A DNA stretch of 47,844 bases. Source: Pseudomonadota bacterium (lineage in GTDB: Bacteria; Pseudomonadota; Alphaproteobacteria; Rhizobiales; Tepidamorphaceae). The stretch covers positions 1 through 47,844 of the forward strand of contig JAEWYT010000171.1 in NCBI GenBank assembly GCA_023458595.1, written 5' to 3'. Below are positions 7,779 to 16,194 of this stretch, piece by piece. Below the pieces are notes generated by a model. The model had not been told where the DNA came from, searched no databases, and saw nothing but the letters and a program-made list of their open reading frames with translations. Positions within the stretch are counted from its first letter, which is position 1. Each line of letters opens with the position of its first letter. The translations under genes and the position numbers were made by a program.

Positions 7779-7952
7779 CTATCCGCCCCTCTTGCGCTCG
7801 TCCTCGGCCGGCAGGTCGTCGTCCATGATGGCACGCCAGGCGGCGCCGTCGAGGTCCTCGAACTGGCCGGATTTCATCGCCCACAGAAAGGCGGCCAGGC
7901 CGACGAGGCCGAGCCCCAGCGCGACCGGGATCAGGATTACCAGAACGTCCAT
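7779..7952 (-). CDS. ccoS: cbb3 oxidase maturation protein CcoS
   Basis: A 57-residue membrane protein starting MDVLVILIPVALG with one hydrophobic helix (about residues 3-25), then the FWAM/LWAMKSGQFEDLDG segment typical of CcoS, where acidic residues follow the helix. CcoS is needed to insert the heme and copper cofactors into the cbb3 catalytic subunit. It begins 13 bases after the stop of ccoI and is the last gene of the cco cluster, the usual position. It is too short for many gene finders, but helix, motif and place agree. Confidence 0.88.
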   Translation of the reverse strand: MDVLVILIPVALGLGLVGLAAFLWAMKSGQFEDLDGAAWRAIMDDDLPAEDERKRGG

Positions 7953-7965
7953 CGGGGACCGTCCA

Positions 7966-10164
7966 TCAGGAGGCCGCGTCGAGCTTGCGGGCGACGAGGC
8001 GGACGCTCAGCGCGTTGAGCGTCACGATCACCGAAGACGACGACATGGCGAGCGCGGCGACGAGCGGCGTGACGAAGCCGAGCACGGCGACCGGCACGGC
8101 GAACACGTTGTAGAGCGCGGCGAACCAGAGGTTCTGGTCCATCGCCCGGCGGGCCCGGCGGGAGATGTCGATGGCGGTGACGACGGGGCCGAGCTTCTCG
8201 CCGAGGAAGACCGCGTCGGCGGCCGCCTGCGACAGGTGGACCGCGGTCACGGGAGAGATCGACACGTGCGCCGCCGCGAGCGCGGGAGCGTCGTTGAGGC
8301 CGTCGCCGACCATCAGCACCCTGTGGCCCTTGTTCCTCAGCTCTTCCAGGACGGCGATCTTGTCGGCGGGCCTGAGGCCGGCCCGGCGATCCTCGACACC
8401 GAGCGCGTCGGCGGCCGCGTCGACGGCCTCGGCCCGGTCGCCGGAGAGGATCATGACGGAAATGCCGCGATCCCTGAGCTTTGCGACGACGTCCCGGGCA
8501 TCGGATCTGAGGCCCTGGGCCACCGGGATCGGCACCGGCGCGGCATCGCCTTCGCGGTACCAGACGAGCGAATGGGTCCCGTCGGAAGCGGCGGCGACGG
8601 CTTCGGCCGAGGCATCGCAGAAGGTCGCGCTGCCGAGCAGGCACGCGACGCCGCCGATCTCGGCGCGGACGCCCAGGCCCGGCTCCTCTGTCGCGCCCGA
8701 AACGGGCGCCGCGCCGTACGGCTTCAGGGCCGCGGCGAGCGGATGGCGGCTCGACAGGGCGAGCCCGCCGGCCCGGCTCAAGAGAGCCGGCGCGACCGCG
8801 TCCGGATCGACGAGCGCCGGCTCCGGGCTGGTCAACGTCCCGGTCTTGTCGAAAACGACGGTATCGGCGTCGGCGAAGCGCTCGACGGCGTCGCCGACGT
8901 TGAGCAGAACGCCCGAGCGGAACAGGAGGCCGCTGGCGACGACCTGCACCGCCGGCACGGCGAGACCGAGCGCGCAGGGGCAGGTGATGATGAGCACCGA
9001 GATGGCCGCCATCATCGCCTCCTGCCAGCCGAAGCCGGCGATCATCCAGCCGACGAAGGTCAACGCGGCGGCGGAATGGACGAGCGGGGCGTAGCAGCCC
9101 GCCGCCCTGTCGGCGAGCGCCAGGCGCGTGGAACGCGCCGTCTGGGCGGCGTCGAGCAGCTTGTTGACCTCATCGAGCAGCGTGCCCTTGGCGGCGGCCG
9201 TGACCTGCACGGCCAGCGCGCCGGTCATGTTGAGCGTGCCGGCGTAGACCCGGTCGCCGGGGCCGGCGGCGGCATAGGCCGTCTCGCCGGTGACGAGGCT
9301 GTTGTCGATCTCGGAGGATCCCGTCTCGACGATGCCGTCGACCGACAGGCGCTCGCCGGCGGCGACGATCACCCGGTCGCCCGGATCGATCGCCGACACG
9401 GGCACCACGCGGGTCGAGCCGTCGGGGAGGAGCTTCGTCGCCGTCTCGCCCTTCAGCGCCGCCAGGTTCTCGGCCTGGGCACGGGTGCGCCGGCGCATGT
9501 TCATGTCGAGGAAGCGGCCGACCAGCAGGAAGAACAGCAGCATGACGGCGGCGTCGAAATAGGCGTGGCGGCCGCCGGTGAAGGTCTCGACCAGCGACAT
9601 GCCCACCGCCAGCAGCACGCCGAGCGTGATCGGCACGTCCATGTTGACGCTGCGCTTCATCAGCGCGCGGATCGCGGATTCGAAGAACGGCCGGCCGGCA
9701 TAGGCGACGGCGGGAATGGCGATCAGGGCGGAGAGCCAGTGAAAGACGTCGCGGGTCTCCGGCGTGATGTCGGTGATGTTGCCCGACCACACCGAGACCG
9801 ACAGCAGCATGATGTTCATCGCCGCGAAGCCGGCCACCGCCATGCACTTCATCAGCCGCTTCGATTCCGCGGCCTCGGCGCCGGCCGCCGCGCCGGGATC
9901 GAAGGGATGGGCGCGGTAGCCGAGCTCGGCGATCTTCTCGACGACGTCGCCCGGGGCGAGCGACCCGGCCTTCCATTCGACGGCGAGGCGGCGGTTGGTG
10001 AAGTTGAGGCGGGCCCGCGTGATGCCCGGCGTCGCGCCGAGGCCCTTCTCGATCTTGGCCATGCAGCCGGCGCAGCGCACGCCCTCGACGGCCAGGTCCA
10101 TGTGCTCGATGCCGTCGCCGACGGCGGTGACGAAGCTGTTCAGGTCGCGATCGTGAAAGCCCAT
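7966..10164 (-). CDS. ccoI: Copper-exporting P-type ATPase CcoI (FixI)
   Basis: A 732-residue P1B-type ATPase that delivers copper for cbb3 oxidase assembly. From the N-terminus: one heavy-metal-binding domain with CAGC (Cys31, Cys34), membrane helices, the actuator loop with TGE (292-294), the copper-type CPC motif (395-397) in the ion-conducting helix, the phosphorylated Asp439 in DKTGT, and the hinge MVGDGLNDAPAL. All catalytic motifs are intact. It is 30 bases downstream of ccoH and followed by ccoS, the standard ccoGHIS order. CcoI proteins work in copper supply to cytochrome oxidase rather than in resistance; the location supports this. Confidence 0.94.
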   Translation of the reverse strand: MGFHDRDLNSFVTAVGDGIEHMDLAVEGVRCAGCMAKIEKGLGATPGITRARLNFTNRRLAVEWKAGSLAPGDVVEKIAELGYRAHPFDPGAAAGAEAAESKRLMKCMAVAGFAAMNIMLLSVSVWSGNITDITPETRDVFHWLSALIAIPAVAYAGRPFFESAIRALMKRSVNMDVPITLGVLLAVGMSLVETFTGGRHAYFDAAVMLLFFLLVGRFLDMNMRRRTRAQAENLAALKGETATKLLPDGSTRVVPVSAIDPGDRVIVAAGERLSVDGIVETGSSEIDNSLVTGETAYAAAGPGDRVYAGTLNMTGALAVQVTAAAKGTLLDEVNKLLDAAQTARSTRLALADRAAGCYAPLVHSAAALTFVGWMIAGFGWQEAMMAAISVLIITCPCALGLAVPAVQVVASGLLFRSGVLLNVGDAVERFADADTVVFDKTGTLTSPEPALVDPDAVAPALLSRAGGLALSSRHPLAAALKPYGAAPVSGATEEPGLGVRAEIGGVACLLGSATFCDASAEAVAAASDGTHSLVWYREGDAAPVPIPVAQGLRSDARDVVAKLRDRGISVMILSGDRAEAVDAAADALGVEDRRAGLRPADKIAVLEELRNKGHRVLMVGDGLNDAPALAAAHVSISPVTAVHLSQAAADAVFLGEKLGPVVTAIDISRRARRAMDQNLWFAALYNVFAVPVAVLGFVTPLVAALAMSSSSVIVTLNALSVRLVARKLDAAS

Positions 10165-10194
10165 GGCGAAACCCTCGGGGGCCCGGTACCGGGC

Positions 10195-10701
10195 CTATTT
10201 TAGCATCACGCGGTTCTCGGAGTGAAAGAGCCGCTCGCCGTCGCGCCGCGCGTCGATGATCAGCAGCCAGTTGCCGGAAACGACCGCTTCGGCGTCGCCG
10301 CGATAGCGACCGACCTCGCCTTCGGAAAGGCCCACCTCGTGATCGGCCTTCTCGCTGACGTGGCTCGAGAGCGTCGCCGTGACGTCGAGGCCGCCGACGG
10401 GCGCTCCGGAGGCGTCGCGGATCGCCACGTCGAAGGTCGCGCCGTCGCCGGACCGGGCGATGTCCGCGTTGACCGACCAGTTCCGCTCCGCCTGGGCCCT
10501 GGCTGCGTCGAGCTCGGCCTGATAGGCGTTGCCCGCCTTGTAGGAGGACGACACGACGACGCCCGTGTTGGTCGAGACCGCAAGCCAGATCATGATGACG
10601 TTCGCCACCGTGATCAGGCCGAAGAAGGCCACCAGGCCGGCGAGGACCATGCGGCCGGTGATGCGGAAACCGCCAGTGTCGCTCATTGCTCCGGTCGCCA
10701 T
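10195..10701 (-). CDS. ccoH: cbb3 oxidase assembly protein CcoH (FixH)
   Basis: A 168-residue protein with one N-terminal membrane helix (GRMVLAGLVAFFGLITVANV) and a periplasmic FixH domain, including the VVSSSYKAGNAYQ region and a C-terminal ISG-like HSENRVMLK end. CcoH helps build or hold the cbb3 complex together with CcoI. The start is uncertain: ATG at 10701 (chosen, 28 bases after ccoG), ATG at 10686, or a codon at 10755 that would overlap ccoG by 26 bases; none has a perfect ribosome site. Confidence 0.88.
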   Translation of the reverse strand: MATGAMSDTGGFRITGRMVLAGLVAFFGLITVANVIMIWLAVSTNTGVVVSSSYKAGNAYQAELDAARAQAERNWSVNADIARSGDGATFDVAIRDASGAPVGGLDVTATLSSHVSEKADHEVGLSEGEVGRYRGDAEAVVSGNWLLIIDARRDGERLFHSENRVMLK

Positions 10702-10729
10702 CGCGCGTGATCCCGTTCCGGTTCCGATC

Positions 10730-12184
10730 CTATTTGGGCGCCCGGAAGAAGTCACCGACGCCGTCGGTCTCGCCGGTCGCGGGGTTCGTCACCCAGAACG
10801 TGATCGGCGTCGACTCGGGCGGCTTCTCCCCGCCCTTGGAGTTGACCAGCACGCGAACCTCGCGGGTCCGGTCCGGCTCCACGGTGATGACCGGCCAGCC
10901 GTCCTGGCGCCTTTCGGAACCGATCGCCTCGAGCGTGGCGCCGGGCAGGCCTTCCAGCGACAGCACGTAGTCGGTCGGCTCGAGGTACTTGTTGAGGATG
11001 CGGATCGTGTAGCCGTTGCGTATGCCGCCCTCGGAGAGCTGCACGAACAGCGGGTTGCGGTCGTGGAGCACGTTCAGGCCGAGGCGGCTGCGCGTGGCGA
11101 GCGTGTAGGCCATGATGCCGGCGACGGCGAGGATGAGCACCACGTAGATGATCGTGCGCGGCCGGACGAACCGGTAGATCGGCGGCTTGCCTTCCTCGCG
11201 GCGGGCGATGTTGATGTCGGTGTCGTAGCCGATCAGGCCGCGCGGGCGGCCGATCTTGTCCATGACCGTGTTGCAGGCGTCGATGCACAGCCCGCACTGG
11301 ATGCATTCGAGCTGCAGGCCGTCGCGGATGTCGATGCCGGTCGGGCAGACGGCGACGCACTGGAAGCAGTCGACGCAGTCTCCCGCCCTGTCGCCGGCGG
11401 CGGTCGCCCTCTCGGCCTGCTTGACCGACATGCGCGGCTCGCCGCGGTCGTACTTGTAGGTGACGTTGAGGGCCCACTCGTCGGTCAGCGCCGCCTGGAT
11501 GCGCGGCCAGGGGCACATGTAGACGCAGACCTGCTCGCGGGCGAAGCCGGCGAGCAGGTAGGTGGTGAAGGTCAGGATGCCGATCCACAGATAGGCCATC
11601 GGCGGGGCGGTGAAGGTCGCCAGCTCCCTCACCAGGGTCGGCGCGTCGGAGAAGTAGAGCACCCAGGCGCCGCCGGTCCACCAGGCGATCAGGAGCCAGA
11701 GCGTGTGCTTGGAGACCTTCTCGGCGGCGAGCGTCAGCGTCCAGCCGCCCCTGTCCGCCTTCATGCGCTCGCGCCGGTCGCCCTCGACGAGGCGCTCGAC
11801 GGCGTAGAAGAGGTCGGTCCACACGGTCTGCGGGCAGAGATAGCCGCACCACAGCCGGCCGGCCAGCGCGTTCATCAGGAACAGCGCCATCGAGGCAATG
11901 ATGAGCAGGCCGGTGATGTAGTAGACTTCCTGCGGCCAGATCTCGATGAAGAAGAAATAGAAGCGCCGGCTCGGGAAATCGATCAGAACGGCCTGATCCG
12001 GCGCGTTGGGGCCGCGGTCCCAGCGGATGAAGGGGGTGAAATAATAGACCCCGAGGGTGAGGATCATCACCGACCACTTGATGGTGCGGAACGTTCCCTC
12101 GACCTTCTGCGGGTACACCTTCTTGCGAGCGGCATAAAGCGTGGTCGGGGCACCACCGCCGCCGCCGCCCGTATCGACACGCAT
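10730..12184 (-). CDS. ccoG: cbb3 oxidase accessory protein CcoG (FixG), membrane polyferredoxin
   Basis: A 484-residue membrane protein with N-terminal helices, a conserved LWCGYLCPQ motif (Cys113, Cys117), a second VCVYMCPWPR motif, two [4Fe-4S] ferredoxin signatures (Cys270/273/276/280 and Cys294/297/300/304), a further helix near residue 345 and a C-terminal FixG domain of immunoglobulin type. CcoG reduces copper for cbb3 biogenesis. A glycine run (GGGGGGAP) after the start codon is unusual but harmless. It follows ccoP after a 156-base gap in which I see neither a T-run terminator nor a FixK box, so ccoGHIS may be read through from ccoN. Confidence 0.94.
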   Translation of the reverse strand: MRVDTGGGGGGAPTTLYAARKKVYPQKVEGTFRTIKWSVMILTLGVYYFTPFIRWDRGPNAPDQAVLIDFPSRRFYFFFIEIWPQEVYYITGLLIIASMALFLMNALAGRLWCGYLCPQTVWTDLFYAVERLVEGDRRERMKADRGGWTLTLAAEKVSKHTLWLLIAWWTGGAWVLYFSDAPTLVRELATFTAPPMAYLWIGILTFTTYLLAGFAREQVCVYMCPWPRIQAALTDEWALNVTYKYDRGEPRMSVKQAERATAAGDRAGDCVDCFQCVAVCPTGIDIRDGLQLECIQCGLCIDACNTVMDKIGRPRGLIGYDTDINIARREEGKPPIYRFVRPRTIIYVVLILAVAGIMAYTLATRSRLGLNVLHDRNPLFVQLSEGGIRNGYTIRILNKYLEPTDYVLSLEGLPGATLEAIGSERRQDGWPVITVEPDRTREVRVLVNSKGGEKPPESTPITFWVTNPATGETDGVGDFFRAPK

Positions 12185-12340
12185 TCCAGTTCTCCTCTTG
12201 CCGCGTCACTCTGCGGCACTCCTTAGCCGTCGCCCACCCTAGTTCCCCCTTCAGATAGGGGCGACAGCGCATCGCGTCACAGGACAAATTGCCCCATGAA
12301 CCGGGCCTCGGGGCCGGGCCACGGGGCCTGGTCGCGTCCC

Positions 12341-13213
12341 TTACGACCCGCCGCCGAGATTGTGCACGTAGACCGCCAGCGATTTCAGCGTCACCGGATC
12401 GAGGCGGTCGACCCACGCCGGCATGACGTTGCCGCCGCCGACCTGGATGCGGTGGACGATCGTGTTCAGATCGCCGCCGTAGAGCCAGATGCCGTCCGTG
12501 AGGTTCGGCGCGCCGACCTCCGCCATGCCCTTGCCGTCGTCGCCGTGGCAGACGGCGCAGTTGTCGACGAACACCTGCTCGCCGTTGGCGAGGTCGGCCG
12601 CCGGGTCGGTCGCCAGGCCGGACAGGGAGGCGACGTAGCTGGCGACGTCGCGGACCTGGTCGGCATCGAGGATCTCGTCGCGGCCGAAGGCGGGCATGTC
12701 GCCGATCCGCGCCTCGTCGTTGTCCGAGCGGATGCCGTACTGGATCGTCTGATAGATGTCGTCCGGCGAGCCGGCGCCCCACAGCCAGTCGTCGTCGACG
12801 AGGTTGGGATAGCCGACCGCGCCGGCGCCGCCGGAGCCGTGGCAGGGCGCGCAGTTGTCGCCGAATGCCGCCTTGCCCGCCGCCTGGGCGAAGGCGAGCA
12901 TGCTCTCGTTGGCCTGGATGTCGTCGAGCGTCGCCCCGGCGAGCGCCTTTCCGGTCTCGCCGCGCATGTCCTGGAGGGCCGCGACCTCCTGCATGACGAC
13001 GGCGCGCTGCGAATAGCCGCGGATGCCGCGGGTGTAGTCGCTGACCAGCGGCCAGGCCGGCATCATCACCCAGTAGAACACCGCCCAGACGATGCAGGCG
13101 TAGAAGGTCCACAGCCACCAGCGCGGCAGCGGGTTGTTGAGCTCCTTCAGGCCGTCCCACTCGTGGCCGGTGGTTTCGATGCCCGAGAGGTGGTCGATTT
13201 CTTTGTTTGCCAT
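12341..13213 (-). CDS. ccoP: cbb3 oxidase diheme cytochrome c subunit III
   Basis: A 290-residue subunit with a short cytoplasmic N-terminus (ending ELNNPLPRWW), one membrane helix (about residues 33-55) and two periplasmic cytochrome c domains. Heme-binding motifs are CAPCH (121-125) and CAVCH (219-223), with methionine ligands likely in GDMPAFG and NVMPAW. The N-terminal form resembles alphaproteobacterial CcoP with a single helix. The start ATG is 3 bases after the ccoQ stop. Confidence 0.96.
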   Translation of the reverse strand: MANKEIDHLSGIETTGHEWDGLKELNNPLPRWWLWTFYACIVWAVFYWVMMPAWPLVSDYTRGIRGYSQRAVVMQEVAALQDMRGETGKALAGATLDDIQANESMLAFAQAAGKAAFGDNCAPCHGSGGAGAVGYPNLVDDDWLWGAGSPDDIYQTIQYGIRSDNDEARIGDMPAFGRDEILDADQVRDVASYVASLSGLATDPAADLANGEQVFVDNCAVCHGDDGKGMAEVGAPNLTDGIWLYGGDLNTIVHRIQVGGGNVMPAWVDRLDPVTLKSLAVYVHNLGGGS

Positions 13214-13216
13214 GGA

Positions 13217-13363
13217 TCAGTCCTCCCGGAGCGGGATCTTGGAAGCTTCGTCGAAGCGCTTCTTGTTCTTCGGCCAAAGCGCATAGGCGAGCACGATTGC
13301 GAACAGGATCACGAAGTAGACGAGACCCCAGGTCTGGGCGAATTTCGCGAGAGTTTCGTACAT
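13217..13363 (-). CDS. ccoQ: cbb3 oxidase small subunit IV
   Basis: A 48-residue protein, too short for most ORF cut-offs, beginning MYETLAKFAQTWGLVYF. It has one membrane helix (about residues 12-29) followed by the conserved WPKNKKRFDEA segment. CcoQ stabilises the cbb3 complex. Its start is 4 bases after the ccoO stop and its stop 3 bases before the ccoP start, so it is translated in tight coupling with both. Confidence 0.92.
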   Translation of the reverse strand: MYETLAKFAQTWGLVYFVILFAIVLAYALWPKNKKRFDEASKIPLRED

Positions 13364-13367
13364 CGCG

Positions 13368-14105
13368 CTACCTCAGGTTCACGTCGGCCTGATCGTCGTA
13401 GGCCGAGAAGTCGACCAGCGTTCCGAGCATCTGCAGGTAGGCGACGACCGCATCCATCTCGGTCAGCCTGCCCGGATCGCCGTCGAAGGCGCGGACCTGG
13501 GCGCCGGGATAGCGCTCCAGGAATCCGTCGGTGTCGGCGTCGGGATCGGCCTGCGCCGCCATGTCGGCCTTCGCGTTCTCGACCATCTCCTCGGAATAGG
13601 GAACGCCGAGCAGCGCGTTGGTCTTCAGGTCGGCGGCGACGTCGGTCACCTCGAGCCCGGTCTCGGCGAGCCAGGGATAGCCCGGCATGATCGATTCCGG
13701 CACGACCGAGCGCGGGTCGATCAGGTGGTCGTGGTGCCAGGCGTCGGAATACTTGCCGCCGACGCGGGCGAGATCGGGACCGGTACGCTTGGAGCCCCAC
13801 TGGAAGGGATGGTCGTACATCGACTCCGCAGCCAGCGAGTAGTGGCCGTAGCGCTCCACCTCGTCGCGCAGGGTGCGGATCATCTGGCTGTGGCAGAGAT
13901 AGCAGCCCTCGCGGATGTAGATGTTGCGCCCGGCGAGCTCCAGCGGCGTGTATGGCCGCATCCCCTCGACCTTCTCCACCGTCGACTTCAGGTAGAAGTT
14001 CGGGACCAGCTCGACGAGGCCGCCGATGGCCACGACGATCAGGATGCCGACCGTGAGGATGATCGAGTTCTTCTCGAAGATCTCGTGCCTGTTCATCAGT
14101 GACAT
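13368..14105 (-). CDS. ccoO: cbb3 oxidase monoheme cytochrome c subunit II
   Basis: A 245-residue subunit with an N-terminal membrane anchor (about residues 14-36) and a cytochrome c domain whose heme site is CYLCH (68-72) in the conserved REGCYLCHSQMIRTL region. The likely Met ligand is in ESIMPGYPW. It hands electrons from CcoP to CcoN. The ATG at 14105 gives the family start MSLMNRHEIFEKN; a longer open frame upstream overlaps ccoN and is not real. It is 14 bases from ccoN. Confidence 0.96.
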   Translation of the reverse strand: MSLMNRHEIFEKNSIILTVGILIVVAIGGLVELVPNFYLKSTVEKVEGMRPYTPLELAGRNIYIREGCYLCHSQMIRTLRDEVERYGHYSLAAESMYDHPFQWGSKRTGPDLARVGGKYSDAWHHDHLIDPRSVVPESIMPGYPWLAETGLEVTDVAADLKTNALLGVPYSEEMVENAKADMAAQADPDADTDGFLERYPGAQVRAFDGDPGRLTEMDAVVAYLQMLGTLVDFSAYDDQADVNLR

Positions 14106-14119
14106 TGTCCAAGTCCCCC

Positions 14120-15775
14120 TTACTCGGCCGGCTGCACGGCGGTGGCGTGACCGACCGGCTCCACGGCCGGCTCGCCGTAGCGCACCGTCATCCAGAGGTT
14201 GTAGGCCATGATCAGGGAGCCGGCGAGGAACAGCAGCCCGCCCAGCGCGCGGATCACGTAGAAGGGATGCATCGCCTCGACGGTCTCGATGAACGAGTAC
14301 TCGAGGAAGCCAAGCTCCGTGTAGGCGCGCCACATCAGGCCCTGCATGATGCCCGACACCCACATCGCCGTGATGTAGAGGACGATGCCGATGGTGGCGA
14401 TCCAGAAGTGCCAGTTGACGAGCTTGAGCGAGTACAGGGACTTGCGGTTCCAGAGCCACGGCACCAGGCAGTAGATGGCGCCGAAGGAGACGAAGCCGAC
14501 CCAGCCGAGCGCGCCGGAATGCACGTGGCCGATCGTCCAGTCGGTGTAGTGGCTAAGCGAGTTGACCGCGCGGATCGACATCAGCGGCCCCTCGAAGGTC
14601 GACATGCCGTAGAAGGCGACCGAGACGACCAGCATGCGCAGCACGGGATCGGTCCTGAGCTTGTCCCAAGCGCCCGACAGCGTCATCAGGCCGTTGATCA
14701 TGCCGCCCCAGGAGGGCATCCAGAGCATGATCGAGAAGGTCATGCCCAGCGTCTGCGCCCACTGCGGCGTCGCCGTGTAGTGCAGGTGGTGGGGACCGGC
14801 CCAGATGTAGAGGAAGATCAGAGACCAGAAGTGCACGATCGAGAGCCGGTAGGAATAGACCGGCCGCTCGGCTCGCTTCGGCACGAAATAGTACATGATG
14901 GCGAGGAAGCCGGCGGTCAGGAAGAAGCCGACCGCGTTGTGGCCGTACCACCACTGGGTCATGGCGTCCTGGACGCCCGACCAGGCGATGTAGGACTTCG
15001 GCTCGACGAAGGAGACGGGAACCGTGGCGTTGTTGACGAGGTGCAGCATCGCGATGGTGACGATGAAGGCCAGGTAGAACCAGTTCGCCACGTAGATGTG
15101 CGGCTCCTTGCGCTTCCACAGCGTGCCGAGGAAGACGAGCAGGTAGACGACCCACACGATCGTCAGCCACAGGTCGGCGTACCACTCCGGCTCGGCGTAT
15201 TCCTTCGACTGGGTCACGCCCAGGAGATAGCCGGTGCCGGCGATGACGATGAAGAAGTTGTAGCCCCACACGACGAACCACGGCCACATGCCGCCGGCCA
15301 TGCGGGCGCGCGAGGTGCGCTGGACCACGTACATGGAGGAGGCAAGAAGCACGTTGCCGCCGAAGGCGAAGATCACCGCGGAGGTGTGCAGCGGCCGCAG
15401 GCGGCCGAAGCTGATCCAGGGCAGATCGAAGTTGAGGGCGGGATAGGCGAGCTCGAAGGCGATGTAGACGCCGACCAGGAAGCCGGCGATGCCCCAGAAC
15501 ATCGAGAGGGCGGTCGCGACCTTGACCGGACCCATCTGGTAGTTGGGCTTGCCGTCTATCTCCTCGGGTATGTTGCCCTCGCGCTTGGCGTAGGCGTTGA
15601 ACACCGCGAAGATTCCGACGGCGCCGGCGACAAGGCCGAGCCAGGCATGGAAGGCCATGGTGTCGCTGTGCGTCTTTGCCGCGATGATGAGGCTCGCGAG
15701 TACACTGAGTACGAGCAGGGCGACGACCGCGCCTTCGTTGAATGAGAATGATTTCGCCGTTGCTGAGCGTGCCAT
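14120..15775 (-). CDS. ccoN: cbb3 oxidase catalytic subunit I
   Basis: A 551-residue heme-copper oxidase subunit with 12 or more membrane helices that reduces oxygen at a high-spin heme/CuB centre with very high oxygen affinity. Heme and copper ligand regions are visible: HTSAVIFAF, WWYGHNAVGF, the AGPHHLHYTATP loop, and SHYTDWTIGHVHSGALGW near the C-terminal third. The start at 15775 gives MARSATAKSF; an open frame to 15859 continues into the promoter and is rejected. First gene of a probable ccoNOQP(GHIS) transcript controlled by the box at 15859-15872. Confidence 0.96.
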   Translation of the reverse strand: MARSATAKSFSFNEGAVVALLVLSVLASLIIAAKTHSDTMAFHAWLGLVAGAVGIFAVFNAYAKREGNIPEEIDGKPNYQMGPVKVATALSMFWGIAGFLVGVYIAFELAYPALNFDLPWISFGRLRPLHTSAVIFAFGGNVLLASSMYVVQRTSRARMAGGMWPWFVVWGYNFFIVIAGTGYLLGVTQSKEYAEPEWYADLWLTIVWVVYLLVFLGTLWKRKEPHIYVANWFYLAFIVTIAMLHLVNNATVPVSFVEPKSYIAWSGVQDAMTQWWYGHNAVGFFLTAGFLAIMYYFVPKRAERPVYSYRLSIVHFWSLIFLYIWAGPHHLHYTATPQWAQTLGMTFSIMLWMPSWGGMINGLMTLSGAWDKLRTDPVLRMLVVSVAFYGMSTFEGPLMSIRAVNSLSHYTDWTIGHVHSGALGWVGFVSFGAIYCLVPWLWNRKSLYSLKLVNWHFWIATIGIVLYITAMWVSGIMQGLMWRAYTELGFLEYSFIETVEAMHPFYVIRALGGLLFLAGSLIMAYNLWMTVRYGEPAVEPVGHATAVQPAE

Positions 15776-15858
15776 ATCGGGACCCGTTCCGATTCCGTCT
15801 CTCTTCCAATCCCCTCGGGATCGCACATCGTACCAACGCTTCCGGGGCAAATGACGCA

Positions 15859-15872
15859 TTGATATGCGTCAA
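15859..15872 (-). promoter_or_regulatory. FixK/FNR box before ccoN
   Basis: TTGATATGCGTCAA matches TTGA-N6-TCAA exactly. Its centre is 90.5 bases before the ccoN ATG; at the usual -41.5 position transcription would start near 15824 and leave a leader of about 50 bases. ccoNOQP is the classic FixK/FNR target in Alphaproteobacteria, and the FixK encoded at 23727-24422 has the E-SR recognition residues for this sequence. Confidence 0.85.
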
Positions 15873-16194
15873 CGACTGCCACGACTGGTGTCAAGGAATC
15901 GCGCGATCCTCGCGGACCCTACGCGGCTAATCACATTCGGTAAATCGAATACAATTCCTTGCGGCACCGGGTCGCGGCAGACACCCCCGAATCGGACGAT
16001 CCCGCAACCAGTCTAGTCCGGCGGGCACGGCTTGGCCTGCGAAAAACCCGCGGGAGCCGAGAGGCGCGCCTCCCGCGGTCCGTCCCGCCGGCGGCGATTG
16101 CGGAAGATCAAAGCGTGCTATCGATTTGTCCCCCAAACTAATCTTCGGACGGCCCGCGCCCGCGCGCGCCGGCGATACGTTCGGGAGGACCGCC
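15873..16194. other. Divergent intergenic region, ccoN / aromatic operon
   Basis: This 322-base stretch has no gene that I can support. It holds an AT-rich inverted repeat, ATTCGGTAAATCGAAT at 15935-15950 (arms ATTCG/CGAAT), which could be the operator of an unseen regulator of the aromatic operon, and the ribosome site GGGAGGA just before 16195. No regulator gene is adjacent. Confidence 0.5.

Noticed and set aside
12185..12340. Separate promoter or terminator between ccoP and ccoG
   Set aside because: The gap has GC-rich repeats (GGGCC runs) but no T-run, no FixK box and no clear stem, so I do not call a site.
10752..13277. An 841-codon open frame on the minus strand over ccoG and ccoP
   Set aside because: It is out of frame with two clear genes and very rich in Arg; no domain is visible.
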